64,000 bases of DNA, taken from the NCBI GenBank assembly GCA_002077065.1, contig NAJO01000027.1:124001-188000 (forward strand). Direction: 5' to 3'. The notes below the pieces were generated by a model. That model was not told the origin of the DNA, did not search any database, and was given only the letters and a program-made list of their open reading frames with translations. Shown here in pieces: positions 10,311 to 19,693 of this stretch. Within the stretch, counting starts at the first letter, position 1. Each line of letters starts with the position of its first letter. Source of the stretch: Cryoendolithus antarcticus. Taxonomy: Eukaryota > Ascomycota > Dothideomycetes > Cladosporiales > Cladosporiaceae. The translations under genes and the position numbers were made by a program.

Positions 10311-11615
10311 ATGCCTGACAGACTCGGCGGCATCGTAGGCCATATCAACTCTCTATGTGATCACATCGGCCAAGTCCAGTCCCGTATCGCTTCAGATGAC
10401 GCTCAAATCGCGAGTTTAAGAGCCAAGCTAGAACGCGTGACGGCACAACGAGCGAGGCATCATCAAAGATTAGGTGATCTGAAGCAGAAACTGCAGGTAG
10501 GTAGTTGTGTGCCACATTCGGAACGGATTGCTAACGGGAATATGCAGACGGCTGGCGCACTACTTGCTGCTCCAGACGATGCTGCGAGCCAGACACTGAT
10601 CGATCAGCCTTTGGGAGCCATATCGGACCTCTCAGCAGACGACGACGACGATGACGGACCCGACGAAGTCCCCGCTACTCGTGCTCCACCCGTCGCACGA
10701 ATGCGAGCGCCAAGTACGAGTCCAGCGGTCGCCGCTCCCGTGGTGGGATCGGCAGGCCGAACGGCAGACTCAGCGACAGTGAGCCCGCGCCTCCCACCAG
10801 CTCCGTTCAAGCCTTTCGTTCGAAACAGTCCTGACGTTCGAGCCTCGACGACTCCTCACCCGAAGAAGACAGCCAGTCCGCCGACCAAACTCATTCAACC
10901 CAGGCAAATCCACCCGGATTGGCCGACCGTGGTGCACTTCAATAACACTTGGGTCGAGCTGACCTGCCTTTGGTGCGGTGCCAACTCCAAGGGCAAGGGT
11001 AAAGGTGTCCCGCCCACGTTCTTCAATGGTGCCCGGGGTTTGAAACGCCACTGTGGCGCACATGTAGAGGGTCTGGGACAGTGCGAAGTCACGGAGTTCT
11101 GCAGTATGCGCGTCGTGTCGGCGCGAGATGTGAACTTAATTGAGCACGGGAGGCCGGCAGAGGAAAGTGCAGTGGTCCATATACCCGTCCTAGCTGGTGG
11201 CGTGACGGGCGGGAAGCCGAAAGGCAAACGAAGCTCCGAACCACTACCCACCACTTCGAAACCACCTCGAGACTCGAGCGGGCTGTTTGTCACGCCAAGA
11301 ACCACGCAAAGTCTCCGCGACCGAGGCTTCGCGCCCGACGACGACATCGAAGACGATGATCAAGACGCACGACCAGCTACAGCGACTGCGAATGGTAGCG
11401 GGCTGAAGCGGAAACGGACTACGAATGAGTATTTCCCACGCATTTCACAGCAGAGTCAAGATGATGTGGATCTGGCTATGCGGCCGCCACCCGTGCCTGA
11501 TGATCCGATGGATGCTAGTTGGCAGCCGTCGATGCCGAGTCTGGGATCGACGGCGGATATTAAGTATGAGGAGGGAATGGCTAGTTCGGGGGATGAGGAG
11601 TATGAGGATCGGTAG
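10311..11615 (+). CDS. Unnamed zinc-finger-like protein, paralogue of the convergent gene at 11729
   Basis: Two exons, 10311-10496 and 10548-11615, 417 aa. The 51-nt intron (GTAGGT...TGCAG) carries a CTAAC branch site but is in frame and stop-free, so retention would add 17 residues. Residues 1-62 form a coiled coil (GGIVGHINSLCDHIGQVQ ... RLGDLKQKL). A disordered Pro/Ser/Ala region with an Asp run follows. Then comes a compact conserved block: IHPDWPTV, NNTWVELTCLWCGANS, a glycine/lysine loop, FFNGARGLKRHCGAHVEG and VTEFC, ending SARDV. Cys-x2-Cys and His-x4-His are spaced like a zinc-binding finger. The C-terminus is acidic with a basic KRKR patch. The gene 113 bp downstream on the other strand has the same order of parts. 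Function unknown; zinc and DNA binding are inference. Confidence 0.8.
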   Translation: MPDRLGGIVGHINSLCDHIGQVQSRIASDDAQIASLRAKLERVTAQRARHHQRLGDLKQKLQVGSCVPHSERIANGNMQTAGALLAAPDDAASQTLIDQPLGAISDLSADDDDDDGPDEVPATRAPPVARMRAPSTSPAVAAPVVGSAGRTADSATVSPRLPPAPFKPFVRNSPDVRASTTPHPKKTASPPTKLIQPRQIHPDWPTVVHFNNTWVELTCLWCGANSKGKGKGVPPTFFNGARGLKRHCGAHVEGLGQCEVTEFCSMRVVSARDVNLIEHGRPAEESAVVHIPVLAGGVTGGKPKGKRSSEPLPTTSKPPRDSSGLFVTPRTTQSLRDRGFAPDDDIEDDDQDARPATATANGSGLKRKRTTNEYFPRISQQSQDDVDLAMRPPPVPDDPMDASWQPSMPSLGSTADIKYEEGMASSGDEEYEDR

Positions 11616-11728
11616 ATGGCCATCAAACCAAAGCTACTCTGAAGGTAGAGGGGTCGTTGATAGCCGTTCATCTCGATACTGCAGTATAAACACCTCGAAA
11701 GAGGTCGTACGACCGCTTCTATCAAAGC

Positions 11729-13186
11729 TCACTCATCATACACATCTCCATACTCCATCTCCATTCCATGCCCCATCTCCACTTCACGCTCCATCTCCAC
11801 TCCGTACTCCATCTCACCTTCAGACTCCATCTCCACGCAGCGGCCCATCTCGACATCATTGTCATTCTCTATCTTGACGATCGTGTTCTCTCCCCATCTG
11901 AGCTTTTTCTCCACGCTACCCTTGCAGAACACCTCTTTCCGCTTCCCACCGCACCCCTCCCCGCCATGCATCTCACCGCGACCTCTAATCTTGATACCTT
12001 GACTACGAGGCGGAGAGGGCTTGCGAGGAACCACCATTTCGTCCAAGCTCTCCTCCCGATCGTCGCGAACAAAGTGCTGACGACCTTCCTGCCTTCCTTG
12101 CCTCTCCATGCCCTCCCCTCCCTGCTTCATCTTCCACTTCTGCCGAGCGATCTCGTAGTCCAGCGTGACCCTCTTGACCGGTCTGTCCACGGCCTGCGAT
12201 CCGCCAGCCAGAAGTTTTGCGTCCCTCTCACTGATCTCGGTCAGGCGACAATGCTCCAGGATCTCTGCTAGACACGCGTCCCCTTCGAATCTGCTATTCG
12301 CAGTCCCTGGGCCGTGTGCTTGGACCACGTGGTTGGTGAGGCCGACGAGGCCTTTGAGGAAGCCGCGGCCACCTCCTGGCTGAGAGCATGAGTTTGCGCC
12401 GCAGTACGCACACGTGACGGAAACCCAGCAGTTGTTGATTGAGAGGACAGTCGGGAAGCTGGGATGTATGGCGTCGGGAAGAGTCGTGAGTGTGAAGTTC
12501 GTGAAAGGCTGAGGTGAGGGAGATGGCGAAGTGGAGCGAGCAATGACAGCCGCATTGTCCAGGTACGGAGGAGGTGGTGAAGCCCATTTGGTGCATGGAA
12601 AGGGTGATCGCTTCGCCGGGTGTGTGTTTGGCGATTCGGCGCAGATCTGAGGAGGACGGCGGGAGCCGGAGCTACTTGTGTACGGCTCTTCGTTCAATGT
12701 GTTTTTGGGGGTGTGGGGAGCTGGGCTTCTGTGGAACGATGGCTCCAATGATCCACTCCCATGGAGTTGAGGCGCGGGCGCGCGGGTCGAGGACGCAGGT
12801 ATCGCGCTGATCAATGCCGGTTCATCTACGCCAGACTCGGGCTGGAGATTCGTGGAGAAAGGGCTGAAGCTCTTCGGCTTCTTCGTCTGCTGTGCTTGAT
12901 TCGCTACCTCGACGTCGTAAAGCCAAGTTTTCACCACTTGCTCTGGCATCTCCGGCTCTGGCTTGGACTTCGTCGCGTCCTGATCAAGGATTTGCTTCAA
13001 TCTTTCGATCTCCTTGACCAGATGTTGAATATCGTCCCCGTTCTTAGCGAACAGGTCCTCGGCTTCGGCCAATTGGGTGCGTAGATTCGTGACTACTGCG
13101 CTGTTGTGATTGTGCGCTGTGCGGATCTTTTGTAGCTTCGTAGTCATCTGGGCCAGAGCCACAGACGATGGAGAGGAGTCAGGCAT
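11729..13186 (-). CDS. Unnamed zinc-finger-like protein, paralogue of the convergent gene at 10311
   Basis: 485 aa, single exon, ATG at 13184-13186. It starts MPD like its neighbour. The N-terminal coiled coil (about 12-70) ends ERLKQILDQ, comparable to DLKQKL in the other copy. A Pro/Ser-rich linker leads to the shared block: IHPSFPTVLSINN, CWVSVTCAYCGANS, GFLKGLVGLTNHVVQAHG, then EHCRLTEISERDA. The Cys-x2-Cys and His-x4-His residues are all kept. The tail is different: a lysine-rich part followed by a low-complexity run alternating Met, Glu and Val/Gly (EMEYGVEMEREVEMGHGMEM). That run corresponds to tandem 'CATCTCCA' repeats in the DNA at about 11745-11850. It lacks the intron of its partner. 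Function unknown. Confidence 0.8.
   Translation of the reverse strand: MPDSSPSSVALAQMTTKLQKIRTAHNHNSAVVTNLRTQLAEAEDLFAKNGDDIQHLVKEIERLKQILDQDATKSKPEPEMPEQVVKTWLYDVEVANQAQQTKKPKSFSPFSTNLQPESGVDEPALISAIPASSTRAPAPQLHGSGSLEPSFHRSPAPHTPKNTLNEEPYTSSSGSRRPPQICAESPNTHPAKRSPFPCTKWASPPPPYLDNAAVIARSTSPSPSPQPFTNFTLTTLPDAIHPSFPTVLSINNCWVSVTCAYCGANSCSQPGGGRGFLKGLVGLTNHVVQAHGPGTANSRFEGDACLAEILEHCRLTEISERDAKLLAGGSQAVDRPVKRVTLDYEIARQKWKMKQGGEGMERQGRQEGRQHFVRDDREESLDEMVVPRKPSPPRSQGIKIRGRGEMHGGEGCGGKRKEVFCKGSVEKKLRWGENTIVKIENDNDVEMGRCVEMESEGEMEYGVEMEREVEMGHGMEMEYGDVYDE
11745..11850 (-). repeat. Imperfect tandem repeat encoding a Met/Glu-rich tail
   Basis: On the plus strand, short units built on CATCTCCA with C/T-rich spacers recur about every 12-24 bases (CCATCTCCACTTC, CCATCTCCACTCC and so on). 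On the coding strand this gives repeated GAG ATG / GAA ATG codons and a Met-Glu-x pattern in the last 40 residues. Copies are imperfect, so the array is old or under coding constraint. Confidence 0.6.
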
Positions 13187-13762
13187 CCTAATAGCCGTGG
13201 CGCACTAGGAGATTCGTGTGACGTATATATGCCTGTGTACTGTGAAGATGGTAGAGTGTGTGATTGACTAGGCCTTGTGGTGTGGCAGCTTACTGCGAGC
13301 TGCTGGACTCGACGGAGGTTATGAGAGAGTCGGTGAATGAGTGAAAGAGGAAGGACTGCAGATTGATGAGAAGCTCTTGTAGTCTTGTGTGATTGCCTGG
13401 AAGCTGTGTTGCCACGAGCTGATACATAGCAGGTCAGTGATACCACGAAATGGAAAATTGTGATTAATTGATGCCGTGAAGGGCGCTGTGCAATGAAGAA
13501 CATGACTGATCATGTCTGCAGCGAGAGTATCTCGAGGCGACATTGGACTCATCGAGGGCTTCCCGTGGATTTCTGCATAGCGCAAGGCGGAGGACGGTTT
13601 CAGGAATACGAACCTCCAACTTAAGCCGTTACGGGGGCCGGATTGAACGGTCTGGGCTGATCTCGGAAGAGACGCAGGAATCGCAAGATGCTCTTGCACT
13701 TTGGCCAATACGGACCTGTACAAGTGATCCCCCATGAATGCGACCGAATACTGCATACTCTC
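13187..13762. other. Intergenic, promoter of the 11729 gene
   Basis: Both flanking genes are on the minus strand. About 576 bp with no recognisable gene. A 145-codon minus ORF runs through it but has no motif. Confidence 0.4.
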
Positions 13763-14425
13763 TCACCACCCCTGCCCCCTCATCCTCAACACCCGCCTCA
13801 CAACCGCCCTAAACCCCTCCCTGAAATTCTTCCTCCACCGCTCACTCTTCAACCTCTTCCGTTTAACCCCACCCCTTTCATGGAATCTCTGCCGATTGAA
13901 ATCCCGCTTGACTCCATTCCTCGCCACATTAATCTCCATGCTTCTGAATGCCTTGGCGACATCAAATCCCTTCTCCTTGTTCACATACACTTTCCTCCCG
14001 ATAGCCGCGTCCAGCTTCAGTGGCGGTGTTGTGGGCACTGGAGGCAATGGTGACCGAAGCGCGGAGGAGACAGCAGAGCTGCGGGACGTGGGAGCTTGAC
14101 CAGGCGGGGGTTTGGGCGAGTCGAACAGGGCGAAGAGGTCGTCCATTGAGGATGCCACGCCTTTAGAGGAGGAGGATGGGGGTGAAGGTCGGGCTGAGCG
14201 AGAGGGGGATGCTTTGGGGGCGGATAAAGCTTCGTCTAGGAGGGAGGCGAAGGGATCTTTGTTGTCTGCTCGTCGTCGAGCGGTGGATGCTATTGTCCGC
14301 CGCTGTGATTGCCGTTGGGGTATAAAGTTCCGCCGAGGGGTGTGTCGGCATGTCTGCGGTACTAGAGACTGCAGCAACGGTCGCGCAGCCTTCATGCTGG
14401 CTTCTCCTAGTCGTAGACACTCCAT
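13763..14425 (-). CDS. MRP21: Mitochondrial small-subunit ribosomal protein bS21m
   Basis: 220 aa, single exon. It belongs to the mitoribosomal small subunit. The N-terminus is basic and Arg/Ser-rich, as expected for a matrix presequence (RRNFIPQRQSQRRTIASTARR). A disordered Ser/Pro stretch follows. The C-terminal 75 residues are the S21 domain: GRKVYVNKEKGFDVAKAF, SMEINVARNGVKRDF, RFHERGGVKRKRLKSERW and RKNFREGF. The chosen start (ATG 14423-14425) sits in good context, CCATCATGG. A second in-frame ATG ten codons on (14395) is also possible, and the open frame reaches an ATG at 14503. The gene is divergent from the RBM25 homologue across about 220 bp. Confidence 0.88.
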   Translation of the reverse strand: MECLRLGEASMKAARPLLQSLVPQTCRHTPRRNFIPQRQSQRRTIASTARRRADNKDPFASLLDEALSAPKASPSRSARPSPPSSSSKGVASSMDDLFALFDSPKPPPGQAPTSRSSAVSSALRSPLPPVPTTPPLKLDAAIGRKVYVNKEKGFDVAKAFRSMEINVARNGVKRDFNRQRFHERGGVKRKRLKSERWRKNFREGFRAVVRRVLRMRGQGW

Positions 14426-14647
14426 GATGGCACGTGAGACGGCAATGCAGCCGTGATGGCGCTGGCATTGAATTACGCTGCTTCGGGGGTGGACCTGCGG
14501 CAATGACTCGCGTGAACTGTGCGAGCTCTCTTAAAGATCCTCATGAACTTCCACTGCCACCCATGGTACACCTATATCCACGACTTGGGCATTCATAGTG
14601 TGCGAAAGCGGGTAGTCAACATCGCCGACCCCTCCCACTCCGCCACC

Positions 14648-16915
14648 ATGGCCTACAACTACGGCCCCCCTCCCGGCGCCTTCGCTGCTCGTCCTCCCTC
14701 CTTCCCTCCAGCCCCAGGCATGGCACCACCCCCCGGCATGGACTTCCCTCCAGGCATGCCCATGCCCGGCCAGCCCTTTCAAGCGCCTCCAAATATCGCT
14801 GGTGTCGACTTCAGCGCGCCAGTAATCCGCCTGGGCCTCGATCCCAAGCCTTCTTCAACACCCGCAGATCGCCTGACTTCTAACAGAGGGCCAGGCGCTA
14901 ATGTGGAGCCGCTGGGGAATCGCAACCGCTTGGGGCTGGGGGCTGATTCGGGGAGGAATTTGGAGAGGGATCGGGCGGTTGTGAGGGAGTCTATGGTCGC
15001 GATGCAACCTCCCACGCGAGAGGAAGTCGCAAGGACGATCTTTGTGGGCAACATCACGGACGAGGCGCCGGACGATGATGTGCTTGAAGGCTTGTTTGCA
15101 TGCGCGGGGAAGTTCAGGCGGTGGACGAGGGCAAGGGACGCGGACGACAAGAAGTGTCGGTTTGGATTCGCAGAGTATGAGGATGTGGAGAGTCTGGAGG
15201 CTGCTACGGAAGTGTTCGGAGAGGGCATCGAGGTTCCGGCTTGCAAAGACGGGCGAGTGATTAAAGGCGACGACGCAAAAACGATTAAGTTGATGGTAGT
15301 CGTTGACGAGCAGAGTCGAAAGTATATCGATGACTGGATGAGCAAGAGAAATGAGGGCGAGGACGCGAAGGAGTTCCGTCTGGACACAGCGAGAACCGAG
15401 ATCGCGCAGTATCAGGCAAGTCTCGTGAATGCGGACGCCTTCGCTGCGAATGCTGCGATCATGAACGGCGATCAGGACGGCGATGCGCACATGCAGTATG
15501 GCGAGACCAACGGCGAGAACGGCGAGGCTCATTCGATATCGATACCGTTGGCGACCGACACGGATGAGCTAGCAGACATTCCAGAAGACATGCGCCCGAC
15601 GGTGGCGGCGGAGATTAAGGCTTTCCGCGATCGCTCGAACCGTCGGGACCTTGATCGTCTGAGAAAGGAAGAGGAGATGGAGCATCAGGAGAGGCAGAAG
15701 GCAATGCTCGGGTCGCGCGCGAACCGACTTGCTTCGCCGCCTCCGTCAGGGCCAGCAAACGGCGTCCCTTCAGGTCCACGCGGACCTGCAAATGCACCAT
15801 CAGGACCAAAAAGCTTCCGCGGCGGTCAAATGCCCTCCGACTACGCCAACGGTGTCGCATTTGTCGGCGCCAACGGGACCACAACGAAAGGTGGCATTTC
15901 CATCTCAGCCGAAGACGAAGACGACTCAGCTTCAGACGAAGAGCTCGAAGCCAGACGCGTACGCAAACGCACTGAAGACCTTGAGAAGCAGTACCTAGAC
16001 CAGGAACGCCGCTGGCTGAACCGCGAACGCATCTCCGGCACAGCACGCGAGCGCGAGCGAGAACACGAACGCAAAGCTGCCGAAGAGCTTACTCGTACGA
16101 AAGACCAGCTCGCCAAACGCTTCAAGGAGTGGAATGACGATGAAGAGACTCGCTTAGGGCGAGAAGAGTACTACATCGATCGCTCAGCCTGGCTGCGCAA
16201 GCGAGGCGCCTACAGAGACCACGAGCAACGGCACGACGATGCAGATCGCGCGGCTGAGGACAGGAAAAAAGCTTCCTTGCAATCCCAGCGGGCTGACGCA
16301 AGAGGTCAAGCCGATGCGTTCTTGGACGAAGTCTCCGCTACCATCTCGCGGAACGCAGCTGCAGAAGCGCCAGCACAAGGCTTCAAGCTCTCGCTCGGTG
16401 CGCGCGCCAAACCTGCCGCTCCCACACCTGCCGCCGTCCCTGCTGCGCGAAAATCTTTGGCAGACGTCGAGGGTCTGCTAGAAGACGAAGAAGACGCCGC
16501 GGCCGCGGGCATCAGCAAACCGGTCCTCAAACCCCTCTCCGATACCTCTACCCTGCCTACCTACGGTGCCGACTTATCGCCCGCAGACCGCGCAGCCGCG
16601 CGCCAACAACTCGCCACTGAGATACCTATGAATACCGAAGCCCTCTTCGCCACACCAATCAAACACTCTTTCCTCCCTGACGGCTACTTGGAAGCAGACA
16701 TCCGCCCGTCAGTAGAGAAGAAAATCATCGATTACGTTGGGGTGCAGGATGATTTGCTGGTTAGTGTGGTGCTTGAGGGCATTCAGGAGAAGTTGCCTGC
16801 TAGTGAGTTGATCGAGAGGCTTGAGGGTGGGCTGGAGGAGGAGGCTGCGGTGTTGGTCAAGAAGGTTTGGAGGATGTTGGTGTTTTTGGGGGAGTGTGGG
16901 GCTAGGGGTTTGTAG
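14648..16915 (+). CDS. RBM25-like splicing factor (RRM + PWI)
   Basis: 755 aa, single exon. It is a probable U1 snRNP-associated or spliceosomal RNA-binding protein, related to human RBM25 and yeast Snu71. The start is at GCCACCATGG, an ideal context, although the frame is open 43 codons upstream. A Pro/Gly/Met-rich N-terminus (residues 1-50) precedes the RRM at about 128-205, with RNP-like motifs TIFVGNI and CRFGFAEYED. The middle contains long charged Arg/Glu/Asp helices (about 430-560), the usual RE/RD-rich region of this family. A C-terminal PWI domain spans about 661-750: FLPDGYLEADIRPSVEKKI, IDYVGVQDDLLVSVVLEG and LVKKVWRMLVFL. Domain order is diagnostic. Confidence 0.93.
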   Translation: MAYNYGPPPGAFAARPPSFPPAPGMAPPPGMDFPPGMPMPGQPFQAPPNIAGVDFSAPVIRLGLDPKPSSTPADRLTSNRGPGANVEPLGNRNRLGLGADSGRNLERDRAVVRESMVAMQPPTREEVARTIFVGNITDEAPDDDVLEGLFACAGKFRRWTRARDADDKKCRFGFAEYEDVESLEAATEVFGEGIEVPACKDGRVIKGDDAKTIKLMVVVDEQSRKYIDDWMSKRNEGEDAKEFRLDTARTEIAQYQASLVNADAFAANAAIMNGDQDGDAHMQYGETNGENGEAHSISIPLATDTDELADIPEDMRPTVAAEIKAFRDRSNRRDLDRLRKEEEMEHQERQKAMLGSRANRLASPPPSGPANGVPSGPRGPANAPSGPKSFRGGQMPSDYANGVAFVGANGTTTKGGISISAEDEDDSASDEELEARRVRKRTEDLEKQYLDQERRWLNRERISGTAREREREHERKAAEELTRTKDQLAKRFKEWNDDEETRLGREEYYIDRSAWLRKRGAYRDHEQRHDDADRAAEDRKKASLQSQRADARGQADAFLDEVSATISRNAAAEAPAQGFKLSLGARAKPAAPTPAAVPAARKSLADVEGLLEDEEDAAAAGISKPVLKPLSDTSTLPTYGADLSPADRAAARQQLATEIPMNTEALFATPIKHSFLPDGYLEADIRPSVEKKIIDYVGVQDDLLVSVVLEGIQEKLPASELIERLEGGLEEEAAVLVKKVWRMLVFLGECGARGL

Positions 16916-17250
16916 TCTGGACCTGAGACGAGAACGGGGTTTAGTATGGTGTGGGTTTGGGAGGCTTTGTTGGGAGGACGAGGGGATGAGGGGTGGTAGG
17001 GTAGGATAGAAGAGTGCCGAGGAGAGATACTAGTAGAGAGTCCTGGCCGGCATTCATTCAAAGTTGCCTCTCTCCACGATCAATGTTTCGCCGAAGTATC
17101 TCCGTTTACCTGAGCTTCACCTCTCGCCTCACTGCATCATACATTGGCTATTCTACATCTTACGCCTTGCTCTTCTCCCACGTACCTCACCGTCTAGACA
17201 CTCCCGACCCTCATATCACTCCCGGATCCACCCTCTCGAATCTCACTACC
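16916..17250. other. Intergenic, RBM25 3' end / V-ATPase e promoter
   Basis: 335 bp with a purine-rich stretch just after the RBM25 stop and a pyrimidine-rich stretch (about 17060-17250) before the next start. No gene seen. Confidence 0.4.
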
Positions 17251-17947
17251 ATGGCGAACGGGTACGATACACCCGCTCAATCTATTCACACCAACAGCTC
17301 TATGGATCATGAGCGCGGCCACTGACAATCGATCTTACAACAGTTGGAGTCTCCTCATCTCGGTCATAGTGGTAGCGGTGTTCACGGCAGGATCGTGGTT
17401 CTTTGCTCCGAAGGGGGAGAACAGGACGTGAGTTACTTGCTTTTCCTCGATCTAACTGGATACAAGAACCCGTTTTGGGGGAAGAAACGAGGTCGTCAGA
17501 GTCTGGCAATATGTCGATTGGTGGTTTGTACAGGAAGAGGCAAAAGGGGGGTGGGGGGGCAGATGCAGGAGGGGAATGGATTGGGTGAGAAAGAGGCGCG
17601 AAGCAAGCGGAGGCGAAGGCGCACGACAGCTCCACGGTCTAGGGAGGCTCAAGACAAGGGAGATGGAGATGAGGAAGACCGATGGTGCTCTCCGCAATGA
17701 TGTGGAAGGTTTTGCTGACATGACTTCGCGAACAGTGTTTGGAGATCGACGCTCATACTTTCTGCCTGGAGTTGCTGGCTGATGTGGGGTGCGTCCATTC
17801 GTCCTTATTCCAAGCGTATCAACGCATCGCTGATGATCGCTAGCTGTGACGTTCCTCACACAACTGCATCCTCTCATTCAGCCGCAACGAAACGACTTGA
17901 GGATGCCGAACACGAATGGACCCGTCAAGGGCGGAAGCATGTTTTGA
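17251..17947 (+). CDS. VMA9: V-type ATPase V0 subunit e
   Basis: A tiny two-membrane-span subunit of the proton-translocating V0 sector, needed for vacuolar acidification. Four exons: 17251-17261 (only 11 nt), 17344-17427, 17736-17788 and 17844-17947, 83 aa. The spliced protein begins MANGWSLLISVIVVAVFTAG, then WFFAPKGENRTVWRSTLIL, SCWLMWAVTFLTQLHPLI and QPQRNDLR, the exact family pattern. The first intron has a CTGAC branch and ends TTACAACAG. The second is 308 nt, long for this window. An alternative start inside intron 1 (ATG 17309) would read through into the same exon 2 frame and give 91 aa. I prefer the spliced start because MANG-x-SL matches fungal relatives. Confidence 0.92.
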
Positions 17948-18140
17948 GCAGCCTTGCGAGAGGAAGCATCGGTATATCGGCGTTTATGGCGTTCGAAGAA
18001 GCGTGTATAGCATGTACAAGAGCGATTGCATAACACTACGTTTCCCAATGAGCTGAATCATGAGTTATTCGAACTTCAGCCAAAGCGTTTCGTCTCAGGG
18101 CATTGAGCTCCATGTGTCTGCTATACTTACAAGCGCCTAC

Positions 18141-19261
18141 TCAGCTGAAGCCCACACTCTCCGCAATCCGCCTCCCCATCTCAATCACATCCCCCGTCTC
18201 CACCACGCCCGCAGCCGCAATCCCCCCTCCCACCCCAACCATCCTCAAAATTCCCCACCCAACTCCAGCCCTACACACAGCGCCCACAGCACACAGCCCC
18301 ATAGCCCTCAAATACCCACTCCCCAGCAGAATCTCCAGCGCCGCGACGTTGTTGATGATCACCGCCCAGCTCACCGCTGAGGCCGAGGAAGGGAGGTCGT
18401 AGTTCCAGACCAGCAGCAGCAGCGGGAAGAGCTTCGTGAAGGAGCTTACTAGCAGGGCTGTGGATATGAGGGAGGGGTGGGGGTAGTAGGGGAGGAGGAA
18501 GTTATAGAGCCTCCCCGTCCATGACTTCGTGGAGGTTGGTGGATGCGGTAGCGAGAGCAGGAATCTGATGGGGAGGTGGAAGGAGGCTGTTTCGACGGCG
18601 CAGAGGAGCAAGAAGAATGCGTATTGAAAGAGGATTGGTTGGGTGGCGAGGAACGTTTGGGGTTGATGATGTGGCAACGAGGCCGGTGGGGAGGTGAGAG
18701 TCGACAGGGTGGCGTTCTGGAAGAGGCCTGGGGGTGCGGCGAGGTGTTGTTGGGAGGGGGTGGCTTTTTCGATGCGGGCCCAGGTCAGGTAGACGTCGAA
18801 GAGGAGCAGGAGTAGGGAAAGGCGGAGGATGGAGGGCTGTGACCATTATTCAGCCAGAGCCTATGATGAGAGTGCAGGGCGATACTTGCATTGAACTTGT
18901 CATCCTCGCCTCGTAGTCGATTGAACAGTAGATGTCTGTAGACCTGTCCCGCCGTTAGCCTATACTCTTCACACCTCATTTGTTCAGCATCCAGTCCTCG
19001 CTTGGTTCCTCGTCTCCCCTCCACATCCCAAGTGTCGCCTCTCTAGAACGGAGAGACCAGCAATCGACTTACTTCAGGCCGTATCAAAACCAAATCAATA
19101 CACAACACCACGAAGTCATGCTCGACATATTTGTCCGCGAAGCCCTTGCATCGGGGGCATTGCGTCAGTCTCACGCCCTTGCCCAGGGACTTGTCATCAG
19201 CTTTGCTGTAGGTGGTGTACAGAGAGGGCAGCGGAAGGCAGCAGTGGATACAGATGGGCAT
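18141..19261 (-). CDS. ARV1: ARV1, ER lipid/sterol homeostasis protein
   Basis: A multi-span ER protein needed for sterol distribution and GPI-anchor intermediate transport in yeast. Three exons: 19073-19261, 18890-18943 and 18141-18836, 312 aa. The N-terminal zinc ribbon is clear: C4-x2-C7 in MPICIHC, then LYTTYS, and C35-x2-C38 in RLTQCPRC, followed by FADKYVEHDFVVLCIDLVL and IRPEVYRHLLFNRL. Exon 3 gives SILRLSLLLLLFDVYLTWAR and several hydrophobic segments. Intron 2 starts with GC (GCAAGT) instead of GT, and phase 0 on both sides together with homology forces that site. An in-frame ATG ten codons upstream (19291) exists; the MPICI start is usual for the family. It is convergent with the V-ATPase gene. 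Confidence 0.93.
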
Positions 19262-19693
19262 GTTACATTCACAATCGTAATTGATATGCAACTGAGAAGT
19301 GTGGTGAATGCGAGCATGAGATCCTGCTCGAGAGGTTTGACTTCAGATCATGGCGAAGGTGATGTGTGTACTTGCGTGTCACAATGGAAGACTAGGTAGA
19401 AGTTACGTCCAGGCAAGTACAAAACAGATGTACGGATCAATGTTGCGCGATAGTGTGTATCACCGATGGAACGAGTGAGAAACGAGACAGGAGGACTTGT
19501 GTTCTGCATCAAGTACAGCTCTACATTCATTACCGCTTCCAAAGGACAACGGTCTACATACACCTCGAAGAGGGCATCTCAGCGAGTGTTCGAAACTCCC
19601 TCTACCCAAGTGATGTCGATATCATCTCAGTCTAACAACGCCTGCTCATAACGCATCCACAAAGAATCTCAAGTCATCCCCAACATCATGCAC
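19262..19693. other. Intergenic, ARV1 upstream / OLE1 3' region
   Basis: About 430 bp between two minus-strand genes. It should contain the ARV1 promoter and the OLE1 3' UTR. No gene seen. Confidence 0.4.
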
